DNA of 64,000 bases from Thiosocius teredinicola (GCF_002009425.1 NZ_CP019936.1:4726452-4790451), one strand, 5' to 3'. Shown: positions 1-7,665, numbered from the stretch's first letter. Numbers and translations: made by a program. Notes: generated by a model from the sequence alone, not told the origin.

Positions 1-210
1 TCGATTGCGCTCTTACCCGCATTTGCCATCGGCGGGAGTTTTGCGCTCGATCAATGGGCGCGCGGTGCACACTTCCCATCGCACGACATAACAACAGCCT
101 ATATCTGTTGGATGATTGCATTGACCGCGTACTGGCGCCTTTACTCCAGGGCGCCTCAGCCCGTATCGCCCGTCAAAAAGGAGCTGGGGGAGCTTGACGA
201 CTATCAATGA
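1..210 (+). CDS. PAP2-family membrane phosphatase, C-terminal part
   Basis: The first 69 codons are an open frame that enters from the left edge and stops with TGA. The segment RGAHFPSHD followed by a hydrophobic stretch matches the last catalytic motif of membrane PAP2 phosphatases of the lipid phosphatase type, where the histidine is the nucleophile. A short basic and acidic tail follows. The N-terminal motifs lie outside the window, so the substrate (lipid A, undecaprenyl or phosphatidyl phosphates) cannot be judged. The next gene starts about 80 bases downstream on the same strand with its own ribosome binding site. Confidence 0.7.
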   Translation, partial: SIALLPAFAIGGSFALDQWARGAHFPSHDITTAYICWMIALTAYWRLYSRAPQPVSPVKKELGELDDYQ

Positions 211-290
211 GTTCCGTCCAACCGCCGTGCTAGCTTTGCGAGCTGGCGTTCGCCGTATGCGCGAACCGGATTTCCTTGGGGAGGGAAGAC

Positions 291-2012
291 ATGGATCTTG
301 TTCGCAGGTCCGGCGGTATCATTTGTGTGTGCCTGTGCTTGCTGGTACCCGCCGCCTGGGCAACTAACGCTCCAGAAGAGGCAAGCCTCCCGCCAATCGA
401 TGCCGAATCCCACTACCAGGCCGAGTTGGGGATTTCCGAGTACAAAGAGACCGCCAGCGAGCGCCCGGTCGATAAATCGGTCACCCGCCTGAGCGAACGC
501 AAAGGGCCGGTTTCGACGACCGATCACAGCAAGCTCAAGGAACTGCAGGGACCGTTCGCCAGCGGGCCGGAAGTCACCAAGGCGTGCCTATCGTGTCACA
601 ACGAGGCCGGGCACCAGTTCGCCAAGAACAAGCACTGGACCTGGCACTACGAGCACCCGGTCACCGGTCAGCAGCTCGGCAAGGGGGTGCTGATCAACAA
701 CTTCTGCACCAATGCACGCGGCAACGAGGGCATGTGCGCACAATGCCACGCCGGCTACGGCATGGCCGACATCAAGACCTACGATTTCAACGATCACAAC
801 AACATGGATTGTTTGATCTGCCACGAATCGACCGGCACCTACTACAAGACACCGCCGACGCAAGGCAACAAGGCCTGCTCGGTGATGTTCGAGGGCAAAC
901 CGGCGATTGACCTTAACAGGGTTGCGCAGAGCGTGACGCTGCCCGGGCGCAACAACTGCGGCGCCTGCCACTTCTACGGCGGCGGCGGCGACAACGTCAA
1001 GCATGGCGACCTGTCATCGGTGTTGTTCAAACCGAGCCGCGATATCGACGTGCACATGGGCGAGGACGGCGAAAACTTCTCGTGCATCATCTGCCACGTC
1101 GGCGAGGGCCACGAGTGGTCCGGCAGCCGCTACAACATGGTCGGTAAAGATACCAAGGGCACCGGTAAGCCCGGCATGCCGCGCGATACCGCGACCTGCG
1201 AAAGCTGCCATGGACACGACCCGCACCCGGCGAGCCTGACCGGTATCAAGCTCAACGATCATACCGATCGCGTCGCCTGCGAAAGCTGTCATATCCCCAC
1301 TTATGCGCGCGGCGGCGTTGCCACCAAGACGGATTGGGACTGGCGTACTGCCGGCCGCCTGAAAGACGGCGAAGGTTTCAAGCTCGAAGGCTACACACAG
1401 GGCGACGGCAAACACCGCCACACCTACAAATCGATCAAGGGTACGTTCGAGTACGGTGAGAACCTGCAACCGAGCTACGCCTGGTTCAACGGCGTCGTCG
1501 ACTACACGACGATCGACACCAAGTTCGATGACAGCAAGCCGGTCATCATCAATCAACCGCTGGGCTCGGCCGATGACCCGAACGCACGCATCTGGCCGTT
1601 CAAGAAGATGCACACGGTGCAACCTTACGACAAGGGCAACAAGACGCTCGTGTATATGCACCTGTGGGGCAACGACCCGGATGCGTTCTGGGGGAACTAC
1701 AACTTTGAACGCGCCATCAACCGCGGCATGGCCGATGACAACATTCCCTACAGCGGCGAGTACGGCTTCATCGAAACGTATTCGTATTGGCCGATCAATC
1801 ACATGGTCGCGCCGAAAGAGAAGGCCCTGGGCTGCGCCGAGTGCCATTCGCGGCAAGGTCGCCTGAAAGACCTCGAAGGATTCTACATGCCGGGGCGCGA
1901 CCGCAGCGTCTGGCTCGATCGCATCGGCATCTTCGCCATGCTTGCTGCGCTTGCCGGGATTCTGCTGCACGCCCTGTTGCGCCTGACGTTCCGCGCCAAG
2001 AGGAAACACTGA
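291..2012 (+). CDS. Octahaem c-type cytochrome, tetrathionate reductase (Otr) family
   Basis: This 573-residue protein has a signal peptide-like N-terminus (about 1-24), eight CxxCH haem-binding motifs between about residues 99 and 530, and one C-terminal membrane helix. The motif spacing and the segment CAQCHAGYG fit the octahaem tetrathionate reductase family, periplasmic enzymes that reduce tetrathionate and, in vitro, nitrite or hydroxylamine. I chose the ATG at 291 because GGGAGGGA lies just upstream; an in-frame TTG at 276 would only add five residues. Its stop overlaps the start of the next gene (TGATG), so the two are translationally coupled. The tail helix probably anchors it beside that cytochrome b. 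The physiological substrate cannot be read from sequence. Confidence 0.9.
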   Translation: MDLVRRSGGIICVCLCLLVPAAWATNAPEEASLPPIDAESHYQAELGISEYKETASERPVDKSVTRLSERKGPVSTTDHSKLKELQGPFASGPEVTKACLSCHNEAGHQFAKNKHWTWHYEHPVTGQQLGKGVLINNFCTNARGNEGMCAQCHAGYGMADIKTYDFNDHNNMDCLICHESTGTYYKTPPTQGNKACSVMFEGKPAIDLNRVAQSVTLPGRNNCGACHFYGGGGDNVKHGDLSSVLFKPSRDIDVHMGEDGENFSCIICHVGEGHEWSGSRYNMVGKDTKGTGKPGMPRDTATCESCHGHDPHPASLTGIKLNDHTDRVACESCHIPTYARGGVATKTDWDWRTAGRLKDGEGFKLEGYTQGDGKHRHTYKSIKGTFEYGENLQPSYAWFNGVVDYTTIDTKFDDSKPVIINQPLGSADDPNARIWPFKKMHTVQPYDKGNKTLVYMHLWGNDPDAFWGNYNFERAINRGMADDNIPYSGEYGFIETYSYWPINHMVAPKEKALGCAECHSRQGRLKDLEGFYMPGRDRSVWLDRIGIFAMLAALAGILLHALLRLTFRAKRKH

Positions 2013-2668
2013 TGGCCACACACAAGGTTCTGATCTTCAACCGTTTCGAGCGCTTTTGGCACTGGACACAGGCCACCGCGATCTTCGCGTTGTTGTTCAC
2101 CGGCTTCGGTATCCACGGCCTGCATGACCAGGGCGACTTCGGCACGCAGGTCACAGTACATGTGGTTGCCGCACTGTACCTGATGGTGCTCTGGGTGTTC
2201 GCGATCTTCTGGCACCTGACGACCGGCACCTGGCGGCACTATGTGCCGACCACGCAGGGCCTGTTCAAAGTTGCACGCTATTACGCCGTCGACATCTTCA
2301 AAGGTGCCGACCATCCCTATCGCAAGCACTTCTGGCGCAAGCACAACCCGCTGCAGGCACTTACCTACCTTGCGCTGAAGGTCGTGCTGTTTCCGGTGAT
2401 CTGGATCTCAGGCCTTGCCTACCTGAGCTATGGGCTGTGGTCGCAGGGCGCAGCCACCAATGCCGGGCTGACCTGGGTGGCCTTGGTGCACACCGCCGCA
2501 GCGTTCGCGATGGCGGTCTTCATCATTCTGCACATCTACCTGCTGACGACCGGCCATTCGTTCCGCGAACACGTGAAGCCAATGGTGACCGGCTACGACG
2601 ACATCGACCTGAGCGATGCCGAGGCCGCGTATCTGAAACAGGACGAACCGCAGCGAATCCGCCCGTAG
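2012..2668 (+). CDS. Membrane cytochrome b (b561/Ni-Fe hydrogenase type), electron partner of the octahaem cytochrome
   Basis: The 218-residue protein has about four membrane helices with histidines placed as in di-haem b-type cytochromes: FERFWHW in helix 1, HVVAALY in helix 2, HTAAAF and ILHIYLL in the last helices. The family moves electrons between quinol and periplasmic redox proteins. The ATG overlaps the TGA of the octahaem cytochrome by one base, which strongly suggests that both form one complex: a quinol-linked module. The C-terminal 35 residues are hydrophilic and acidic and would be cytoplasmic. The gene is followed by a 46-base gap to a convergent gene. Confidence 0.88.
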   Translation: MATHKVLIFNRFERFWHWTQATAIFALLFTGFGIHGLHDQGDFGTQVTVHVVAALYLMVLWVFAIFWHLTTGTWRHYVPTTQGLFKVARYYAVDIFKGADHPYRKHFWRKHNPLQALTYLALKVVLFPVIWISGLAYLSYGLWSQGAATNAGLTWVALVHTAAAFAMAVFIILHIYLLTTGHSFREHVKPMVTGYDDIDLSDAEAAYLKQDEPQRIRP

Positions 2669-2714
2669 CGCCCGCACGAACGGGTGGCACACGGCCACCT
2701 GCGGCAAGGTGGCG

Positions 2715-4796
2715 TTACAGGATGAAGCCTATGAGCGCGAGAATGGTTATGGCGGCCTCACCCCACAGTTGGATCTCCAATTGCGGACCCAGGCTGGAAT
2801 AGACCGTAGCCGTCGGATCACGCAGCGTATAGTCGGCCAATTCGCGAAGCGTCGTCGAATGCCCGGCGAATTCGGCAAACCTCTGTGGCTCGACATGTTC
2901 GGCCAATGACTTGTAGCGATACTCGACAAGCAGTTCGTTGCCAACCTGCGTTATCTCACGGGAGAAGGTGAAAGCTGCATCGTCTACCGTGTCGCGTTGG
3001 CTTTCGAACTGCCAACCGTCTGGCAACTTCACGCGTACCGTGTGCTTGACTTCCACCGGGTGCACCAGCGAGAACGGCATGGTGCGCAGCGTTTCCGGCG
3101 ATACGTCATCCGTGTTGTCGAGAATCGTGAACGGCGTTATCGGCACCTCGTGCAAGCCGCTTTCGGACTGCCAGACGTCGGGCAAGCGATAGTGCTCGAC
3201 CAGTTTCACACGGTTGAGCCTGGCATCATCTTCGATCGACAGATCCTGCGTTGCATCGGCGCCGCCGAACGCATTCGACGTGTACTGCCGGTATTCCTCG
3301 GCAAGCTGTGGCACGCCTTTTTCGTCTAGCTCGGCCCGCGTATCTTCGGCGTAGTAATAGTCGTAGTGGGTTTCTATCGCGAGGTCGGCGGACGGCTGCC
3401 CGGTGTGGCTGAGATCAATCCGCTCGATGACCTCGACATGGTCGTAGACCGGGCCGCTCTCGTCCATTGCAGTGAGCTGCGTGGTCGTCGGTGTCAGCGT
3501 CAGTGCATAGTTGAGTTCAGGTTGGTACAGCGTATCGATCCGCTGACTTTGATGGAGTCGCTTGGGGTCGACCCAGTGTTGCTTGCCTTCCAGCAGGATA
3601 GTGACGATGACATCGTCGAAGGCCTGGAGGGAGGGCAGTGCGTCGGGCAGGGTCTTGCCGCGTTCCGTATGCACCATCGCTGGATATGCTTCGATGTCGA
3701 GGCTGCGCAGCAGTGAGACCAGCAACACAGCCTTATCTCGACGGCTCGCAACGCCTTTTTCCAGTATCGCGTTAGGTGTCAGCGGCGAAGCCGGTAGCGG
3801 CGCCAACGGCTGTTCATCATTGGCAATCTGCTGCTGTACATAGGTGACCGCAGCGCTGGCCTGGTCCAGCGGCGTCGCAGCAGGTTTGCGAATCTGTTCG
3901 ATCAATGCGGCAAGCTGTTCACCGGAAGCGCTGTCAGTACGAAACATGGGTTCGAAGGCGCCGGCCACCCCGGCCCAGGTCAGTTCATCGCCAACGGTCA
4001 CCGAGGGATAGGGGTCGTACCAGCCCGGTGCGTCTTCTTCTATTGTGACCGGCACGGTGTTCAAGGCAGTCCAGGTGCAGTCCTTGACGGCCTTGTGTTG
4101 TACGCAATTGGGCGAAATATCGGTGTTGTGCTGACGCATGCCGAGGCTGCGCACGTTCGGCCAGAGCAAACGGTAGAAGACATTGGCGACCGGTTCTTCG
4201 AATTTAAACGCGAGTTTTTCGGAGAATCTGCCAGCGTAGACGGGATGCTCAGATACCACGCTATAGCTGTACTCGACGACGTCGCCAACGCGTACGTCGT
4301 CGAGTTGGATTCGCAATGTAGAGGGTGAAGCGCCTTCGGCGGGCTCAATGTGCGTATTCCCCAGCGCACTGGCAGTCTGGTAGACAATCTCGCCGTCGCG
4401 ATGAATGACCAAACGGTGAACCTTGGCTGTTTCGAACTCGGGATGGAAGGGCACGGCAATCGTCGAAATGGCTTCAATACCATCCAGGCTGAGCAATCGC
4501 TTGGCATCGTGTGTGAACGCGATGTGGCCGCGATCCGTCACCCGCCATTGGCGATCGAGCAACAGGTGCTCGACGCCACCTTCGTGCAGCGCCGAAGGCA
4601 GCTCGTCAGAGTTCGGAAGCGTAAAAGGAACGTCACTCGCCCACGTCGGAGTCGCTGCGGCAACATCGGCAAGGGCAGCTTTTGGCATCAACGCCAACGC
4701 AAACCATGCGAGACTGCCGACCAGGACAGCGGCTATTCGCCGACGCAACCCAGATGTGAAAGTAGAGGAAGGGGAAACGAAGCGGGGCTGTTCCAT
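2715..4796 (-). CDS. DUF3857 and transglutaminase-like domain protein, exported
   Basis: The 693-residue protein begins with a membrane helix or signal anchor (about 19-43), followed by a DUF3857 domain (about 55-250) and a transglutaminase-like fold (about 300-420); the very C-terminus is another hydrophobic helix. AGGAGA lies eight bases before the ATG. In most relatives the core reads GDCKDKATLL; here it is ASRRDKAVLL, so the cysteine nucleophile is replaced by arginine. The protein is therefore unlikely to be a cysteine transferase or protease and may be a binding or scaffold version. It stands alone, convergent with the cytochrome genes and upstream of nothing obviously related. Confidence 0.8.
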   Translation of the reverse strand: MEQPRFVSPSSTFTSGLRRRIAAVLVGSLAWFALALMPKAALADVAAATPTWASDVPFTLPNSDELPSALHEGGVEHLLLDRQWRVTDRGHIAFTHDAKRLLSLDGIEAISTIAVPFHPEFETAKVHRLVIHRDGEIVYQTASALGNTHIEPAEGASPSTLRIQLDDVRVGDVVEYSYSVVSEHPVYAGRFSEKLAFKFEEPVANVFYRLLWPNVRSLGMRQHNTDISPNCVQHKAVKDCTWTALNTVPVTIEEDAPGWYDPYPSVTVGDELTWAGVAGAFEPMFRTDSASGEQLAALIEQIRKPAATPLDQASAAVTYVQQQIANDEQPLAPLPASPLTPNAILEKGVASRRDKAVLLVSLLRSLDIEAYPAMVHTERGKTLPDALPSLQAFDDVIVTILLEGKQHWVDPKRLHQSQRIDTLYQPELNYALTLTPTTTQLTAMDESGPVYDHVEVIERIDLSHTGQPSADLAIETHYDYYYAEDTRAELDEKGVPQLAEEYRQYTSNAFGGADATQDLSIEDDARLNRVKLVEHYRLPDVWQSESGLHEVPITPFTILDNTDDVSPETLRTMPFSLVHPVEVKHTVRVKLPDGWQFESQRDTVDDAAFTFSREITQVGNELLVEYRYKSLAEHVEPQRFAEFAGHSTTLRELADYTLRDPTATVYSSLGPQLEIQLWGEAAITILALIGFIL

Positions 4797-4938
4797 GCCG
4801 ATGATCTCCTACTGATCCGTGCGACCTGACGAAATGAAGAACGCTCGTGCGCGCTGAACGCAGAGCGGGGTGGGATTGTGCCAGAGTTCACGCCTGGTGT
4901 TTAACCAAGATCATATCTGCGTGCACAAAGGCTGCTGT

Positions 4939-5544
4939 TCAATCTTCTTCGATCAACAGTCTGCCCATGGCGAAGAGTTTCTGTTTGTCCGCATCGCTCA
5001 GTCGGGCATACAAGGCCAGTAGTTCACGCATGTCGTCGGGCAGCGACTCACAGTAGCCGCTCTCGGCAGGTGATTCGTCCATCGAGCCGCGGCGTTGTTG
5101 AGTAAACCTTTCGCACCGCCGCGCCAATCGGTCCGGTATCTCCTTGAATGGATTCTCACGGTGTTTTGCCAAACGCTCCGGTGTCAGTTGAATGGCGGCG
5201 AGCAGGTCCGGCAGGGCACCGCTTTGTTCGGCCTCGTCGACGATCGTGATCAGATTGCGATGCCGCGTAGCCTGCAGCGAAGACGCCCGCGGCGAACCCA
5301 CCCCGTAGGTGACCCAACAAGGATCGGCACCGACCGCCTCGCAGAACTGCAGGGTTTCCTCGACACCCGGCGTCGAGATACCGGTTTCGAAGTTGTTGAT
5401 GCGACCGGCGCTCCAGCCGAGCCGTTCGCTCAGGGCACGGCTGTTGGTTTCCTTGGCCATGATGCGCGCCTGGCGGATGCGCTTGCCGATCTTTTCATAG
5501 ACGGGATTGCGCTTTTGTTTGCTGGGGGACGCGGCTTTAGGCAT
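4939..5544 (-). CDS. XRE-family helix-turn-helix regulator
   Basis: The 201-residue protein carries an XRE/Cro-type helix-turn-helix at about residues 18-75: GKRIRQARIM, then SRALSERLGWSAGRINNFE, and a further helix. The remaining 120 residues are charged, mostly helical and without a recognisable domain; there is no LexA-type protease motif. It is transcribed away from the tRNA array that begins beyond it, across a shared upstream region that contains a plausible plus-strand promoter. It could regulate that array, but nothing in the sequence proves it. Confidence 0.8.
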   Translation of the reverse strand: MPKAASPSKQKRNPVYEKIGKRIRQARIMAKETNSRALSERLGWSAGRINNFETGISTPGVEETLQFCEAVGADPCWVTYGVGSPRASSLQATRHRNLITIVDEAEQSGALPDLLAAIQLTPERLAKHRENPFKEIPDRLARRCERFTQQRRGSMDESPAESGYCESLPDDMRELLALYARLSDADKQKLFAMGRLLIEED

Positions 5545-5596
5545 GGGAAGTTCGAGCAGTCATATTCTCGTAATCCAAGTTTTTTGGATTTATAGC

Positions 5597-5624
5597 TTGC
5601 AATCTCCAAATCTTCGCATACAAT
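5597..5624 (+). promoter_or_regulatory. Candidate sigma-70 promoter reading into the tRNA array
   Basis: TTGCAA at 5597-5602 and TACAAT at 5619-5624 are separated by 16 bases. It is the clearest plus-strand promoter-like sequence between the XRE gene and the first tRNA, and no other gene start follows it. Assignment is by pattern only. Confidence 0.4.
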
Positions 5625-6154
5625 CACTCGCAACAGAAATTGCTGGCGAACTTGCGCCTTTGTTTATTGAGACTGACATGACTTCGTTATCACTACGCGA
5701 CAACACGATGCACTGTGCAGGCATACCAAGCCTGTCGGGCAGTTTTGTGCGCGCTGCGAAGCAACGCGTCGCCGCGTGGTCGCAGGTGAGTTTCGCCTGT
5801 GATTATTCGGATGAACATGCCATTGCCATCGAGTGTTCCGACGTCGGTCGGAGCGGACGCGGTATGACATAACCTCCAAGGAACATATCCGGGAGGTTGG
5901 CTGAAAAAACAAGCACCTCCCGAGGATTTCAAAGAACCCCGGTTGGTGCATTCGAAACGCACTGCCGGGGTTCTTGCGTTTCGGACCGTTGAGAACCCTC
6001 GTGCCGCCACCAACGCGCGGCATGTAGCGATCTTTAACAAGTCGGAATGCTGAAGTGCCATTGTGAAAGCGATGGCGGGGGACGGGTACGTCGACGGAAT
6101 CGATGTACCCGGCGACCGCAACGTGGGTCGCGTCTGTCGTTTGGACTCCCCAAT
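5625..6154 (+). ncRNA. Structured 5' leader of the tRNA array (no convincing gene)
   Basis: No convincing protein is encoded here. The strand downstream of the candidate promoter can form many hairpins. CGGGAGGT (5889-5896) can pair either with upstream AACCTCC (5872-5878, through its GGAGGTT part) or with ACCTCCCG (5915-5922), so two helices are mutually exclusive. An 11-bp perfect helix, AAGAACCCCGG at 5932-5942 with CCGGGGTTCTT at 5965-5975, encloses a smaller hairpin. Further stems are GGGTAC/GTACCC and GCGACC/GGTCGC around 6085-6128. The arrangement suggests a transcribed RNA rather than spacer, possibly the 5' part of the large RNA proposed for 6302-7190. Confidence 0.4.
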
Positions 6155-6222
6155 AAGGAATAGGCACACGGATGTGCAGCCGAAGGGATTCGGTCGGCCG
6201 GCGGCTACGTCGGCCATTCCTT
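6155..6222 (+). ncRNA. Cloverleaf-shaped RNA element just upstream of tRNA-Gly
   Basis: A 7-bp closing helix (AAGGAAT 6155-6161 with ATTCCTT 6216-6222) encloses three perfect 5-bp hairpins at 6164-6177 (loop CGGA), 6180-6193 (loop GGGA) and 6196-6215 (10-nt loop), separated only by AG, AG and TC. This has the outline of a tRNA cloverleaf but no anticodon-like or T-loop-like sequence, so it is not a tRNA gene. It ends four bases before tRNA-Gly. It may be a domain of the surrounding structured RNA or a processing signal. Confidence 0.5.
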
Positions 6223-6225
6223 TTC

Positions 6226-6301
6226 GCGGGTATAGCTCAGTCGGTAGAGCGCAACCATGCCAAGGTTGAGGCCACGAGTTCGAATCTCGTTTCCCGCTCC
6301 A
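6226..6301 (+). tRNA. tRNA-Gly(GCC)
   Basis: Full cloverleaf: acceptor GCGGGTA with TTCCCGC (one T-T mismatch against the usual Gly sequence), D-arm GCTC/GAGC, anticodon loop ATGCCAA on CAACC/GGTTG, canonical T-arm loop TTCGAAT, T73 and encoded CCA. First tRNA of the array. Confidence 0.93.
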
Positions 6302-7190
6302 ATTCACGCCCATGGTTCATAGGGAACGACGGTGGGCGTAGGCAATGTGGTCTGGCACAGATAAGCGGTGGCGACATCGTGAAAGGGGGGAAGCCTGCGC
6401 ACCCCCACCTGCGCGATGCAGGACGGTCCAGAAAAACCTCGTCCCCACGCCATCAGTCCGGCTGGTGGTAGCGGCCACGTGATCGACGGTTCGAGTCGGC
6501 TTACCGGCCCATACAGGGGAACCGGTGTCGGCGACGGTAACAGGTGGTGCTGACCACCGTCATACCCGGTCACCAACCGTAAGGGATAAGGGGGAGTGCT
6601 TGAGTCCGAGCCTTGTCGGTAAGGGCCGAGTGCAGTTCCAGGGGCAGCGGGTGTGAAAGCACGCGGTCCTGACGAACGGTTAAGTAGCCGACAGGTGAAC
6701 GACATGAGGTGTGTTGTATTTCGTTGTGCAAAACACAACGAAGCAACCGAGACGCACACATCTCGGCAGGTTGATTGAAAGCCCGATGGCCGGGCATCAC
6801 CCTTCGACGGTGAGTGCTGGTTCGATTCCAGACTGAAATGGAAAGTTGCGTCTCACGATACGGTGAAAGTGGCGTAAGCCTGAATCATCTGCGGATGAAA
6901 TTCAGGGAGGCCGGCGGCCCCAAGCCAAAGGTCTTTGATGTAGCGTCGCACGGTGGCTAGCGAGCCTTTGTTGCCCGGCAGGGCAGACGGTAGATAAAAC
7001 ATCGAGTAGTCGTATCGCTTACAGGTATCGCCTCCTGTTGCACAAAGGCCGTCATGTCACGCGACGCGTGTGCTGCTTACGCAGGCACGGGTGGATACGC
7101 GGGAACCCTGGGCTTGGTCGCCCCGGGATAATCCGTCAAACGGCGTGATACCGGCAGCTGTAATCTCAGGCTGCTGAAAATCTTCATTAC
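6302..7190 (+). ncRNA. Large non-coding structured region inside the tRNA array, candidate giant RNA
   Basis: About 890 bases between tRNA-Gly and tRNA-Asn have no supported ORF on either strand but are packed with near-perfect hairpins. Examples are GGTGGT-GCTG-ACCACC (6543-6558), a 9-bp stem TTCGTTGTG/CACAACGAA with loop CAAAA (6720-6742), a stem CCTGAAT plus CATC-TGCG-GATG plus ATTCAGG (6879-6906), TGCCC-GGCA-GGGCA (6972-6985), CACGC-GAC-GCGTG near 7058, and GGGC-TTGGTC-GCCC near 7105. Inside it, 6781-6831 holds three arms resembling D, anticodon and T arms. Size, structure density and tRNA neighbourhood recall the GOLLD and ROOL classes of large bacterial and phage RNAs; I cannot match it to either by sequence, so the class is inference. 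Confidence 0.55.
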
Positions 7191-7265
7191 TGGCAGGTGC
7201 ACCATCGGTAGGTGAGCGCACTGTTAATGCGCCGTATGTCGGTTCGAGTCCGACCTTGCCAGCCA
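7191..7265 (+). tRNA. tRNA-Asn(GTT)
   Basis: Acceptor TGGCAGG/CTTGCCA with a G-T pair, short D-loop ATCGGTA on CACC/GGTG, anticodon loop CTGTTAA on GCGCA/TGCGC, T-loop TTCGAGT on GTCGG/CCGAC, G73 and encoded CCA. Confidence 0.9.
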
Positions 7266-7283
7266 ATTGCAGCAAGACATCTT

Positions 7284-7370
7284 GGACGAGTTGGGCAGTG
7301 TAGTGGGCCCTCGTGACTGCAACTCACGTCTCTTTCGAGCTTGTAGGTGCAATTCCTACCTCGTCCACCA
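7284..7370 (+). tRNA. Class II tRNA with Cys anticodon (GCA), A73
   Basis: Acceptor GGACGAG/CTCGTCC is perfect; D-stem GGGC/GCCC; anticodon loop CTGCAAC on perfect CGTGA/TCACG (anticodon at 7319-7321); a 14-nt variable region TCTCTTTCGAGCTT that can form CTC/GAG; T-arm GTAGG-TGCAATT-CCTAC; A73 and encoded CCA. The long variable arm and A73 are typical of Leu or Tyr tRNAs, not of Cys tRNAs (short variable arm, U73). A separate conventional tRNA-Cys lies at 8756. Amino acid identity is therefore uncertain. Confidence 0.8.
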
Positions 7371-7377
7371 AATCATT

Positions 7378-7453
7378 GGGGCCATAGCTCAGTTGGCAGA
7401 GCGGTTGTTTTGCAACCAACAGGTCGGCGGTTCGACCCCGTCTGGCTCCACCA
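7378..7453 (+). tRNA. tRNA-Ala(TGC)
   Basis: Acceptor GGGGCCA/TGGCTCC, D-arm GCTC/GAGC, anticodon loop TTTGCAA with stem GTTGT/CCAAC (last pair mismatched), canonical T-loop TTCGACC, A73 and encoded CCA. Close to ordinary bacterial tRNA-Ala apart from the anticodon stem mismatch. Confidence 0.9.
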
Positions 7454-7483
7454 GTTTCAACTTCTACGACAGGGGATAACGCG

Positions 7484-7657
7484 ATGCCCTCCGAATCGAC
7501 AAAATTCGAGCGCGCCGTCGCAGGGATGAACATCCCCGCAGAGCGCAAATGCGGCACGCCGGAAAACGCACGTTGGTTTCTGCGTAGCGGGCTGGCGCAC
7601 AACCGCGATCACGACAAGATCCTGATCGCGATCTGCCATGCCCGACGGCTTGCCTGA
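7484..7657 (+). CDS. Small hypothetical protein inside the tRNA array
   Basis: A 57-codon frame begins with ATG eight bases after AGGGG (7471-7475) and ends in TGA. The product is basic and well balanced, with the segment ARWFLRSGLAHNRDHDK followed by a helix ending in ARRLA, and one cysteine pair (C23, C51). Composition and ribosome binding site look like a genuine gene, and it fills most of the gap between tRNA-Ala and the next tRNA. I do not recognise a characterised family. A role in tRNA or large-RNA handling is suggested only by position. Confidence 0.6.
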   Translation: MPSESTKFERAVAGMNIPAERKCGTPENARWFLRSGLAHNRDHDKILIAICHARRLA

Positions 7658-7665
7658 CTTTCACC

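Noticed and set aside
2568..2582. parS-like CACGTGAAG
   Set aside because: It differs from the TGTTTCACGTGAAACA consensus at too many positions and lies inside the cytochrome b gene.
5678..5872. 64-codon frame starting ATGACTTCG before the array
   Set aside because: No clear ribosome binding site, odd composition, and overlap with hairpin-forming sequence.
6302..7190. RNase P RNA, tmRNA or group I intron
   Set aside because: The conserved cores I know for these RNAs (for example GAGGAAAGTCC of RNase P RNA, or the tmRNA tag and tRNA-like ends) are not visible.
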